Assembly: GCA_963989385.1 (NCBI GenBank)
Contig: OZ022498.1
Location: 5,587,501-5,651,500, forward strand
DNA length: 64,000 bases
Reading direction: 5' to 3'
From: Ctena decussata
Lineage: Eukaryota > Mollusca > Bivalvia > Lucinida > Lucinidae
Position numbers and translations under genes: made by a program. Of the stretch, positions 40,460 through 50,903 are shown one piece after another. The notes beneath the pieces were generated by a model. That model did no database searches, had not been told where the DNA came from, and saw only the letters and a list, made by a program, of their open reading frames with translations. Position 1 is the stretch's first letter. The number at the start of each line of letters is the position of its first letter.

Positions 40460-43400
40460 CACAGTATCCGAACGCACTGTACCATCTCTTCCGGTTTTCA
40501 TAGCGTTGAATTCGCTTATAACCAGTTGTCGGAAATCATTATGTTTTGAGATTTTTTTTATAGTTATTTAGCTTCGAAAATGTAAGGAGGTAAGTTTAAT
40601 ATAATTTGCTCTTCGGTTTTTAGCTCACCTGAGCACGAAGTGCTCAGGGTGAGCTTTTGGGATACCCTGATGTCCGTCGTCCGTCGTACGTGTGTCAGGA
40701 CGTCCGGACGGACGGACGTCCGTCAACTTTTGCTTGTGTACACTCTAGCGGGCACAGTTTCGATCCAATCTTTATGAAACTTTGTCAGAATGTTAGTCTT
40801 TATAAAATCTAGGCCAAGTTCGAAACTGGGTCATGTCGGGTCAAAAACTAGGTCACTAGGTCAAATCTTAGAAAAACATTGTGTACGCTCTAGAGGGCAC
40901 AGTTTTCATCCAAAGTTTATGAAACTTTGTCAGAATGTTTATCCTCATAATATCTAGGACAAGTTCGAAACTGGGTCACGTCGGGTCTAAAACTAGGTCA
41001 CTAGGTCAAATTATAGAAAAACCTTGTGTACGCTCTAGAGGACACAGTTTTGATCCAATCTTTATGAAACTTTGTCAGAATGTTTATCTCCATAAACTCT
41101 AGGCCAAGTTCGAAACTGGGTCATGTCAGGTCAAAAACTAGGTCACTAGGTCAAATCTAAGAAAAACCTTGTGTACGCTCTAGAAGGCACAGTTTTGATC
41201 CAAAGTTCATGAAACATAATCAGAAAGTTTATGCTTATAATATCTAGGATAAGTTTGAAACTGGGTCACGTCGGGTCAAAAACTAGGTCACTAGGTCAAA
41301 TCATAGAAAAAACCTTGTGCATGCTCTAGAGGACACAGATTTGATCCAAAATTCATGAAACTTTGTCAGAATATTTATCTCTATAGATTCTAGGCCAAGT
41401 TTGAAACTGGGTCATGTCGGGTCAAAAACTAGGTCACTAGGTCAAATCTTAGAAAAACCTTGTGTACGCTCTAGAAGGCACAGTTTTGATCCAAAGTTCA
41501 TGAAACTTTGTGAGAATGTTTATCCTCATAATATGTAGAACAAGTTTGAAACTGAGTCATGTCGGGTCAAAAACTAGGTCACTAGGTCAAATCATAGAAA
41601 AACCTTGTGTACGCTCTAGAGGACACAGTTTTGATCTAATCTTTATGAAACTTTGTCAGAATGTTTACCTCCATAAACTCTGAGCCAAGTTTGAAAGTAG
41701 GTCATGTCGGGTCAAAAACTAGGTCACTAGGTCAAATCTTAGAAAAACCTTGTGTAAGCTCTAGAAGGCACAGCTGTGATCCAAAGTTCATGAAACTTTG
41801 TCAGAATGTTTATCCTCATAATATGTAGGATAAGTTTGAAACTGGGTCATGTCGGGTCAAAAACTTGGTCACTAGGTCAAATCTTAGAAAAACGGTGTGT
41901 TCGGTCTAGAAGGCACAGTTTTCATCCAAAGTTCATGAAACTTTGTCAGAATGTTTATCCTCATAATATCTAGGACAAGTTCGAAATTGGGTCACGTAGG
42001 GTCAAAAACTAGGTCACTAGGTCAAATCATAGAAAAACCTTGTGTACGCTCTAGAGGACACAGTTTTGATCTAATCTTTATGAAACTTTGTCAGAATGTT
42101 TACCTCCATAAACTCTGAGCCAAGTTTGAAAGTAGGTCATGTCGGGTCAAAAACTAGGTCACTAGGTCAAATCTTAGAAAAACCTTGTGTAAGCTCTAGA
42201 AGGCACAGCTGTGATCCAAAGTTCATGAAACTTTGTCAGAATGTTTATCCTCATAATATGTAGGATAAGTTTGAAACTGGGTCATGTCGGGTCAAAAACT
42301 TGGTCACTAGGTCAAATCTTAGAAAAACGGTGTGTTCGGTCTAGAAGGCACAGTTTTCATCCAAAGTTCATGAAACTTTGTCAGAATGTTTATCCTCATA
42401 ATATCTAGGACAAGTTCGAAATTGGGTCACGTAGGGTCAAAAACTAGGTCACTAGGTCAAATCATAGAAAAACCTTGTGTACGCTCTAGAGGACACAGTT
42501 TTGATCTAATCTTTATGAAACTTTGTCAGAATGTTTATCTTCATAAACTCTCGGCCAAGTTTGAAAGTAGGTCATGTCGGGAAAAAACTAGGTCACTAGG
42601 TCAAATCTTAGAAAAACGTTGTGTAAGCACTAGAAGGCATAGTTTTGATCCAATCATCATGAAACTATGTCAGAATGTTTATTGTCCATATATCTAAGCC
42701 CCCTATGAAACTGAGTCACGTCGGCTCAAGGTCAAATCTTAGAAAAACTTTGTGTACACCCTAGAGGGCACAGTTTTGATCCAATCTTCATGAAACTCTG
42801 TCAGAATGTTTATCTTCATAAACTCTTGGCCAAGTTTGAAACTGGGTCATGTCGGGTCAAAAACTAGGTCACTAGGTCAAATCTTAGAAAAACGTTGTGT
42901 AAGCACTAGAAGGCATAGTTTTGATCCAATCTTCATGAAACTATGTCAAAATGTTTATTGTCCATATATCTAAGCCCCCTATGAAACTGAGTCATGTCGG
43001 CTCAAGGTCAAATCTTAGAAAAACTTTGTGTACACCCTAGAGGGCACAGTTTTGATCCAATCTTCGTGAAACTCTGTCAGAATATTTATCTTAATAAAAT
43101 CTAGGTAAAGTTTGAAACTGGGTCGTGTCGGGTCAAAAACTTGGTCACTAGGTCAAATATAAGAACGACCTTGTATACGCTCCAGAGGGCACAGTTTTGA
43201 TCCAATCTCAATGAAACTGTCAGAATGTTTATTCTTACAATATCCAGGCCAGGTTTGAATCTGGGTCATGTTGGGTCAAAAACTAGGTCAAATGTTAGTA
43301 TGGTAAAAACTCTTATAAATCTTCACCAGAGCCAGTGAACTGATTAATGCTCAGGTGAGCGATTCAGGGCCACCATTGCCCTCTTGTTTACTATATTGCT

Positions 43401-43861
43401 CTGTACAATGAAAACCTCACGGCCGTCACAGAAATTTTATTCCGAACAGCTAATTTAACACGAGTTTGTGTCGTGCAAAACCTACTAGTAGCTATCAGCC
43501 TGCTATCAAAACAAACCAACTGTAGATTGATAACGCCTTCCGTTTATTTTAAAGATTTTTATAAGATATGTAAGAAAAGGCTCGGAATGGTTTTAGAATC
43601 ATGCAAAGGGCGATTTGAATACTGTACCATTTACTATCCACCCATACACGACATTGTACAGGGCAAAAGACCGAAGAGCAAATTATATTAAACTTACCTC
43701 TTTACATTTTCGAAGTTGAATAACTATAAATGAAGCCACAGATTCCGGATAAAATCTCAAAACATAATGATTTCCGACTACTGGTTATAAGCGAATTTTG
43801 TACTCTCGATTCAACGCTATGAAAACCGTAAAAGATGGTACAGTGCGTTCGGATACTGTGT
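40460..43861. mobile_element. Large inverted-repeat structure enclosing a tandem array
   Basis: A 160-190 bp arm (40460-40617: CAGTATCCGAACGC, TCATAGCGTTGAATTCGC, AACATAATG complement) recurs inverted at 43670-43861. Between them lies the tandem-core element at 40620-43389. Either a foldback transposon captured the array, or the element inserted into an existing palindrome. Confidence 0.55.
40620..43389 (+). repeat. Tandem array of ~17 units (~140-155 bp) with AGGTCACTAGGTCA
   Basis: Begins TAGCTCACCTGAGCACGAAG with the hairpin TGCTCAGGGTGAGC and a GGAC microsatellite (about 40693-40720). It ends GCTCAGGTGAGCGATTCAGG. The units share GTGTACGCTCTAGAGG, CATGAAACTTTGTCAGAATG and GGGTCAAAAACTAGGTCACT. 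Higher-order repeats of about 437 bp (41598 and 42035) and about 285 bp (42600 and 42890) are visible. Confidence 0.75.
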
Positions 43862-43865
43862 TTGT

Positions 43866-44690
43866 GATACAGAAGTTTATCTGTTAATGCCAAGCAATTT
43901 AACTTTTGCTGTCCGATTATTTGTTGAAAAATAGGCAAATCTGCATTGATACTGTCAGAGGTGCTTGGTGACCAGGTGAGGTCGAGTCGATACAATACCC
44001 AGTTTAATGGTCCACGAGAGTACAATTGTCCTCCGTGATATATATGAATGGTCAATAATAGGTGTTAGGTGACTCTCAACCTAAATATTGCAAAATTATT
44101 GATCGGGACCTTTGATACGTCAGTACAGGTTAGGTGTTCGTCCATACGAACCGTGGAAATTATATACTGCAAAGGTAAAATTCCTTTTTTTTTCTTTTTT
44201 TTTTTGTTTTCTACGCAATGCCCTTATTGTTGAAACCCAGGATCTGCATCGTTTTATCATTCTGTAGTTTCCGATCCACACCAGTCATGACACGGTCAAC
44301 ACCGGCCAGTTGTCCGCTACATGTCATCCAGTGCATGGACCATACTAGTCTGCTTGGCTATATGGCTTTGGATTGGCATGAAAAGTTTAACTGAAATTGG
44401 TCTGACGACCGGATTATGTCATGACCAGGGGTGATACCGTAGTTTCTGTGTTCATACGGATTATGGGGTTGGGCATGGTGTTTCGGTATTCAGGGTTTCT
44501 TTTTCTGTTGTTTTTCCCTGATACAACCACATCTTAGTCTAATACTTTTATACTATACAAAATAAACTGATTTTTTGTTATGTGTTTACGACCCTTTCAA
44601 ACATATTTCACATATCGTCAAGCAGAGTGGAGATAATCAGAGCTCCCGGAGAAAAACGACCTGACATTCCGCAAGCAGAACGTGGCATTT
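43866..44690. other. Intergenic, nothing recognised
   Basis: No open frame with recognisable content. T-rich tract near 44187-44210. Confidence 0.4.
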
Positions 44691-44992
44691 TCACCTCAGC
44701 TTCAAGCGAGGCTTGAACCCATAGCGGCGAGAGACCTCATGTTTAAGAGTCAGTGTCTTGTCCACTAAGCCATGGAGGCTAGAGACCTGTGGTGGAAGAA
44801 AGCTGAAAGTAGTTTTCAGCTGAGTAGGATCCAGAAAGTACTCTGTGAAGCATCCCCAAACACGGAAGGGAACAGCCAACCACCGGCATAGCTGCCATGA
44901 CCAATGCGTCTGGTCGAACTCAAACCTACACGACAGAGGTATGTAGCTGGTCTTAGGCAAACCTCGCTACCAACTGAGCTATCCGGGCTTAT
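44690..44992 (-). mobile_element. tRNA-derived SINE, family C
   Basis: Read on the - strand, it starts AAGCCCGGATAGCTCAGTTG, an A-box-like tRNA head, with a B-box-like GGTTTGAGTTCGACC. The other end holds a second tRNA-like stretch (GGCTTAGTGGACAAG, GGGTTCAAGCC), suggesting a dimeric SINE. No TSD identified. Confidence 0.6.
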
Positions 44993-45479
44993 CACATTGC
45001 TAAAATTTTGTCCTTGGGTTAATGTTATCTTATTTGTATAAAGCGAATAATAGCTATTCAAAAGATAAAATACATCTGGTATGCGATAAATTTGTACAAC
45101 ACGAAACCAGCAGAATTTCGATACAAAATTTACACACGACGTCGAAATGACGTCCATGTGCCTGCTGGGGAAGGATTTTCGTCGGTTATTTTCTGTTTTT
45201 ATCAATGAAGCATTTTAAGGGTGCGTTTTGTACTCTTTAATTAAAACCATCATAATGAAACGATCATTTCAACGCGAGGCTGATATTGTTTGAAATTATC
45301 GTTAATTTACCAGATATTGCGTTGGGGTTGGGGATCATATCCCCAGACGTTATAAAAAGTAATTTTTCTTCTTAGGCTAACATCCTATGTTTCTTAGTAA
45401 AAAGTTTACACTAGAAAAATTTGATACCGGCGTATCTGATGTATTTGGAAATTTCTAAGGAGCTATCAGTTTTTAAGAA

Positions 45480-45860
45480 AAAGGTACCTTAGAGATTAGA
45501 GCTCTATATTTCCTTGATAGAGGTATCTCTTTTTCAAATACAGATATCTGCAATTTAAACACAGATATTGATATTTAAATTTTAAAACGAAATACCTGTT
45601 ATTGAATGGAAGATATCTATGTTGCCGCCAGAGATATCTATACTTATAATTGAGACAGAGACATCTCTCATCCATTTTGGACATTTCTATTTCAAGTACA
45701 GATATCTATATTTTAGAGACAGTTTTCTACATATATTTAGTTTCGTACAATTTAACATATTGGCAGTGAAAATAAATATCTTTACGATATCTGCAATTCA
45801 AACACAGATATCTCTATTTTTACTACTTAATACAGGTATCTCCATTTAATTTGCATCGCG
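45480..45860. repeat. Dispersed AGATATCT-type repeat cluster
   Basis: About ten (A/C)AGATATCT-like motifs at uneven 25-60 base spacing, with ATTTCAA/TTTAAA-rich spacers. Adjacent in style to the GGATATCC cluster at 46174-46842. Confidence 0.55.
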
Positions 45861-46173
45861 TGAAAAGTAACTGAAAGCTACGTGCATACTGTAAGTACTC
45901 AGATCAGCCGTCGCATCTGCAATTCACTTTACTTCTGCATTTTAGATTCGCCTGTTTTCACCGACGGGAAAATTTATCAGACTGGGTGGATACGCTGGCT
46001 GCTCTGAGTCTTTTGTGATCTCACATGTCATAAGACCCCTTTTCAGGCGACACCGATCATTTATAAATGGCCAAATTTACAGTTCAGTAAAATGCAGATG
46101 GTAAAATACAATTAGGAATGCCATACAGCTACATCCTTGAGTGAAATCCTGAGTCCTATTGTTATTTTATATG

Positions 46174-46842
46174 GGGTGCCGTTTTACTATGTACATGTAT
46201 TCCCTATTTATAGATATCCATAAAAATTGATGGATATCCTTAATTTAGAATAGTGATATCCATAATTCAAATAAATGATATCCGTAATTATTTGCACGAG
46301 TATCCATGATTATTGATGGATATCCATAATTCGAATTACTGATATACATAATTTGAATCACGGATATCCAATAATCTAAATGATTTATGGAAATCACCAA
46401 TTTGAAATGTGGATATCAGTAATTTGAATTATGGATATCCCTAATTCGGCTCATTTACGAATATCACTAATTCGAATAATGGATATCAATGCACCGAATT
46501 AGTGATATCCATCATCAATTAGAATAATGATATCAATAGTTCGTCTTTGCAAATAATAAGTTTAAAGAACGACAGCTAGACAGAGCGGTGATTTATGGAT
46601 ATCCGTCATTTGGATTAGTGATGTCAATAATTCGAATTAGTGATGTCCATAAATCGGACTGAATTATAGATATCCATTAGTTAAAATTTGTGGTTGTCAC
46701 TGATGAATTATGGATATCCATTAATTTGAATTAGTGATCTCAATAAAGTAGCTGAATTATGGATATCACTAATTAGAATATGGTTTTCAAACAAAAGGTA
46801 TAGATATCTAGAAATTGGGAATAAATGGTAAAACGGCAACCT
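46174..46842. mobile_element. Inverted-repeat element filled with GGATATCC motifs
   Basis: Ends GGTGCCGTTTTACTATG / ATGGTAAAACGGCAACC. In between are roughly 16 GATATC motifs, most as TGGATATCCA or GTGATATCC, spaced about 20-45 bases and joined by AATT(C/A)GAATTA spacers. No ORF. Confidence 0.6.
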
Positions 46843-47064
46843 ATAATTTTAATCATGTTAATGGTTACGTAAGATACACGCTCGTATCATCAGGTGAGAT
46901 TATTTCATCCATGATTTGAAATATTTGCTTCATAACATATTTACGCGCTGTGTTATAAAATCATTAAAGTTATGCTCCAGTAATTCAGTAGTGTTATCGC
47001 CAATGACAGCAAATATGTTTTATGTACAGAAAACATAATGCCACCTATTCTATTCTATTCTATT

Positions 47065-47565
47065 CTATCCCATAACCTTACTAGGTCGTTGGGGCACCAC
47101 AGCTGACTTCAAAACAATCCCTTTCCACCTTGTCCTGTCTTCAGCTGCCCTAGTTGAGCTGGCAAAATCCATTCCAGTCCACTCCTTGATATTGTCTTCC
47201 CACCTCTTCTTCTGTCTACCTCTTCTTCTTTTTCCTTTCACTGTGCCCTGAAGAATTGTCTTTGCTAAACCAGAAGACCTTGAGACGTGGCCAAACCACC
47301 TTAGTTTCCGTTTCTTGACCAGCGTCAGGAGTTCATCATATTCTCCAATGGCTGCTTGGATCTTCCTGCGAACCTCCTCATTGGTTATATGGTCCTTGTA
47401 CGAAATGTTCAGTAACCTTCGGTAGCATCTCATCTCAAAGGCCTGCGTTCTTTTCTCTAACTCTGCTGTCAAGGTCCATGATTCACAGGCATACAGAAAT
47501 ATGGAAATGACAAGGGAGCGCATAAGTGTCACCTTTGATCCAAGAGATATGTTGTTATCTCTCAA
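47065..47565 (-). pseudogene. LINE pol C-terminal part, out of frame with the upstream ORF
   Basis: Continues the pol protein in another frame: [28 protein letters not shown], a Lys/Arg-rich [13 protein letters not shown], ending [11 protein letters not shown]. In the other copy this joins the RT without a break. It therefore belongs to one ancestral ORF and is not a separate gene. Confidence 0.85.
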
Positions 47566-50006
47566 ATTGGTTTCAGCTTGGCTAGAGCTGAAGTGGCTTG
47601 TGCTATCCTTGAGAGAACCTCCTGTTTTGAGCCATCATCTGAGACAACTGCTCCAAGGTATTTGAAGCTGCTTACAGTACCCAGCTTCTGCCCCTTTACC
47701 TTGATCTCCCTCTGGATGCCATCTGCGCTGTTTGTCATCAGTTTGGTCTTCTCAGCACTGATCTCCATCTTATACCTTGTGCAGGTCTGGTCGAGACTTT
47801 CAACTAGAGCTTCTAGTTCCTGCTCCTCCCCAGCAAGAGCGTCTATGTCATCGGCAAACCGCAGGTTGGTAATATTTCTGCCGCCTATGCTAACCTTTCC
47901 GTCATGTTCTTCCAGAGCATCAGACATGATCCGTTCGAGAAAAATGTTGAAGAGGGTGGGTGACAGAAGACATCCTTGTCTTACCCCAACTGTTGTTCTG
48001 AACCATTCTCCTGTGCTGCCATTTATCAGGACTGCACTTGTAGCCTTTTCGTATAGCTGCTCAATGGTGCGAACTAGGTTTGCATTGATATTGTACTTCC
48101 TCATGGTGGCCCATAAGGCTGCATGCCATACCCTGTCAAAGGCTTTTTTGAAATCAATGAAGACATGGTACAGATTCTGCTGATGTTGGAGATACTTTTC
48201 ACACAGGATTCTAAGGTTGAAGATCTGTTCTGTGGTGCTCCTTCCTGCTCGGAACCCAGCCTGTTCCTCAGCGATTATCTCTTCGGCTTGTGGCTTAAGC
48301 CTGTTCAAGATAACTTTCAGCATGACTTTGCTTGAATGACTGATGAGGCTGATGGTTCTATAGTTCTGGCAGAGCTGTAGGTTGCCCTTTTTAGGGAGAG
48401 TAATAATCAGCGACTGAGTCCATGGGGTAGGCCATTCTCCTGTTCTCCAGATCCTGTTACAGATATCTGTTAAAACATCAATCATGGTCTCCCCTCCAGC
48501 TTGAACAAGTTCTGCTGGTATATTATCAACTCCGGCAGATTTTCCCTTCTTCAGTGCTGCTACTGCAATCTCAACTTCCTCACGAAGGATCGGTTGTTGA
48601 TCTTCATCTGGGGGCTGACTGCAGTCCAGAACCGTATTGTCACCATCAGTCTCATGGTTGTATAATTCTGAGCAATATTCTGTCCATCTGCTGAGAATCT
48701 CTTGTTCTTCTGTAAGGCATTTCCCAGACTTGTCCTGGATAGTTGTGGATCTACCCTGTTTCTCTGAAGTTAGATTCTTCACCAGCTGATATGCTTTCTT
48801 GCTGTTGTTTTTGTTCAGGCAAGTTTCGATCTCCTGGCACTGACTAGCTATCCAGTCCTCCTTTGCTTTCTTCACCGCCTTCTGAATCCTCTTGTTTGCT
48901 TCCCTGTATTCTTCTGCTCCTCCTGCTTCATACCTCTTCTTTTTCAAATTTCTCCTCTCATCACAGAGGTCGAGAACATCTCTAGTGACCCATGGCTTTT
49001 TCCTGCGACGTTCCTTCCCAAGTATCTCACTGGCTGCAGCAGTCACTACTGTATTGTAGGTGGTAATCATGGTATCTATGTCCATGTCATCATCCCTCAG
49101 ACCAATGAGTGGTGCAAATTTTCCACCTATTGTTGCTTGAAAAGTGCATGCCACCTCTGGGTCCCTTAGCTTCTCAAGATCAAACTTCAGTCTTGGCTGG
49201 GTTGGCTTTCTAGCCTTCTTCAGACGAACTCGGAAGGTCATCATGACCAGGTCATGGTCACTTCCTATGTCTGCTCCAGGAAAACTCCTTGTCCTATGGA
49301 TGTTGACTCCTGATCGGAAGCGCTTCCTCACCAAGATGTAATCAATCTGATTGTGGTGTTTCCCATCTGGGCTGTGCCATGTCCATCTCCTTGATGGTTT
49401 GTGAGGGCCAAGGGTGTTTGTCAGTACTAGGCTGTTACAGGTTGCAAACTCTAGAAGTCTGAGACCTCTCTCATTTGTCTCGTCATTGCAGTAGGGTCCA
49501 CAAACGTTTTCCCAGTCTGCCTGTGCATCCTTTCCAACCTTAGCATTCCAATCCCCTTGTACAACCAGAATGTCCTTCTTGGGTGTTTGGTCTATGATTT
49601 CCTGGAGTTGCTGGTAGAAGTGTTCTACCTCATTGTCGTCATGTCCAGATGTTGGTGCATAAATCTGTATGATGGTGATGTTGAAAGGAGCTGCTCTCAG
49701 GCGAATTGAAATCAGTCTGCTGGAGACTGGTCGGCATCCCAAGACAGCACTCACCATGTCCTTATGCACAAGAAATCCAACCCCATACTCATGTTTGTCC
49801 TCTTCTCCACTGAAATAAACCTTGTGTCTGTCATCTGTTGACATCTCACCAAAGTTTTTCCAGCGCATCTCACAGAGCCCCAGTATGTTCCAGTGATACC
49901 TGTCCATTGCATGAGTCAGCTCTTCAAGCTTCCCAGCTGGCCTCAGAGTCCTTACATTCCAGGTGCCAATTAAGATGTTCTCCCTACCTCTGATTTTCTT
50001 GATCTG
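47562..50006 (-). CDS. LINE pol: AP-like endonuclease + reverse transcriptase (frameshifted at C-terminal side)
   Basis: Open from 50006; the first Met is at 49907, but homology begins before it (IGTWNVRTL, an endonuclease motif). From that Met: endonuclease motifs GDWNAKVG (about residue 118), QIDYILV (about 187) and SDHDLV (about 216), then a coiled, charged linker. The RT follows: NYRTISLIS, FIDFKKAFDRVWH, GVRQGCLLSPTLFN and the catalytic LRFADD (residues 682-687). The frame terminates after ALAKLKPI because one base is missing relative to the copy at 706-1594. It makes and integrates cDNA at nicked target DNA. Confidence 0.9.
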   Translation of the reverse strand, partial: QIKKIRGRENILIGTWNVRTLRPAGKLEELTHAMDRYHWNILGLCEMRWKNFGEMSTDDRHKVYFSGEEDKHEYGVGFLVHKDMVSAVLGCRPVSSRLISIRLRAAPFNITIIQIYAPTSGHDDNEVEHFYQQLQEIIDQTPKKDILVVQGDWNAKVGKDAQADWENVCGPYCNDETNERGLRLLEFATCNSLVLTNTLGPHKPSRRWTWHSPDGKHHNQIDYILVRKRFRSGVNIHRTRSFPGADIGSDHDLVMMTFRVRLKKARKPTQPRLKFDLEKLRDPEVACTFQATIGGKFAPLIGLRDDDMDIDTMITTYNTVVTAAASEILGKERRRKKPWVTRDVLDLCDERRNLKKKRYEAGGAEEYREANKRIQKAVKKAKEDWIASQCQEIETCLNKNNSKKAYQLVKNLTSEKQGRSTTIQDKSGKCLTEEQEILSRWTEYCSELYNHETDGDNTVLDCSQPPDEDQQPILREEVEIAVAALKKGKSAGVDNIPAELVQAGGETMIDVLTDICNRIWRTGEWPTPWTQSLIITLPKKGNLQLCQNYRTISLISHSSKVMLKVILNRLKPQAEEIIAEEQAGFRAGRSTTEQIFNLRILCEKYLQHQQNLYHVFIDFKKAFDRVWHAALWATMRKYNINANLVRTIEQLYEKATSAVLINGSTGEWFRTTVGVRQGCLLSPTLFNIFLERIMSDALEEHDGKVSIGGRNITNLRFADDIDALAGEEQELEALVESLDQTCTRYKMEISAEKTKLMTNSADGIQREIKVKGQKLGTVSSFKYLGAVVSDDGSKQEVLSRIAQATSALAKLKPI

Positions 50007-50461
50007 TCACCACCGAATGCATAATCAGTAACCAAACTAGTTCCATTCATTTATTTTTATCATTTACATGTTACTTGCTTTTTGTTGTTTGCTTCCCATG
50101 TAACACAGCCCTTCCTAGAGGGGGTCTAATCTTCTAAGATCCTGGGGCAGAAAAGCCTTCCTTTAAGAGTTGATCCGTACGGAGAGAGTGAGTGTGCTCG
50201 TGTTTTACATCCCACCAATACCAAGACCAACGGAGACGGGACTTCGGTTTACGGTCTCATCCGAAAGACTGGAAGATCCTCCTCCGTACCTGTCGCTACG
50301 GAGGAGGAAAAAAGCAACCCCCCCCACACACACACACACAAAAAAAAAAACAGTTGCTTCCCCTGAAAGTGTACCTATTCTTTACTATTTCTTCCTGGTA
50401 CTTCAGCGTCGTAAGCCTGACAGCTATAGAAGGGACAAGGATTTACTCGATCAGTTTGATT

Positions 50462-50690
50462 ACAGGTGAACACCTCCGTGTTTTTCCACCATTTTTACAA
50501 GGGGAACAACTTTCGTGACTTCTTGATTGTTTCCCTGGACGAAGAAACCCTTCTAAAATGGGCTCTGCTCATAAAAGAAAGAATTTGCTCCACTGGAGCA
50601 AATTCTTTCCTTTAAGAGTTGACCCTATCTAGAAGGGAGAAAAAAATTGAAATCGGCAGGGCTGCTTCCCCCGCACCGTACACTTGGATT
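50462..50690. mobile_element. AAGGTGTATGGGTACAC family foldback MITE
   Basis: Contains GTGACTTCTTGATTGTTTCC, the hairpin AAAGAATTTGCTCCACTGGA / GCAAATTCTTTCC and GCTTCCCCCGCACCGTACAC. Confidence 0.6.
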
Positions 50691-50903
50691 TCGATTTCAT
50701 CGGGTTATAACTGGATCACTTCGCCACCCTTGCATGACCATATATTTACAATTTATACTGCAAATGCTAAATGCCTCCGCATCGAACGTAGGCGGTAGCA
50801 TAGCAAACTACAATAAACTTATATAAATGAAATACATAACGTAAACACTTTAAATTAAATTCATAATGTAAACACTTTTTTCTTTTATCCTAACATTATT
50901 TAG

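Larger units (their letters stand above)
47046..50010 (-). mobile_element. Non-LTR retrotransposon (LINE) encoding endonuclease and reverse transcriptase
   Basis: The - strand element ends in a GAATA-repeat tail (47046-47070), like the copy at 706-1594. Coding starts inside the endonuclease domain right at its 5' border (CAG at 50004-50006, preceded by TGA), so it is probably 5'-truncated. The ORF is split by a one-base deletion near 47563-47566. The CR1/RTE/I-type clade cannot be settled by eye. Confidence 0.9.

Noticed and set aside
40620..43389. CRISPR-like or satellite array
   Set aside because: Units are 140-155 bp without unique spacers, diverged, and bounded by element-like ends in eukaryotic DNA.
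47578..48335. + strand ORFs of 201 and 70 codons
   Set aside because: Antisense shadows of the LINE reverse transcriptase; no recognisable domain.
50170..50518. 99-108 codon + strand ORFs upstream of the tetraspanin
   Set aside because: They run through a poly-CA/poly-A simple tract and a MITE; two overlapping frames are equally open and no domain is visible.
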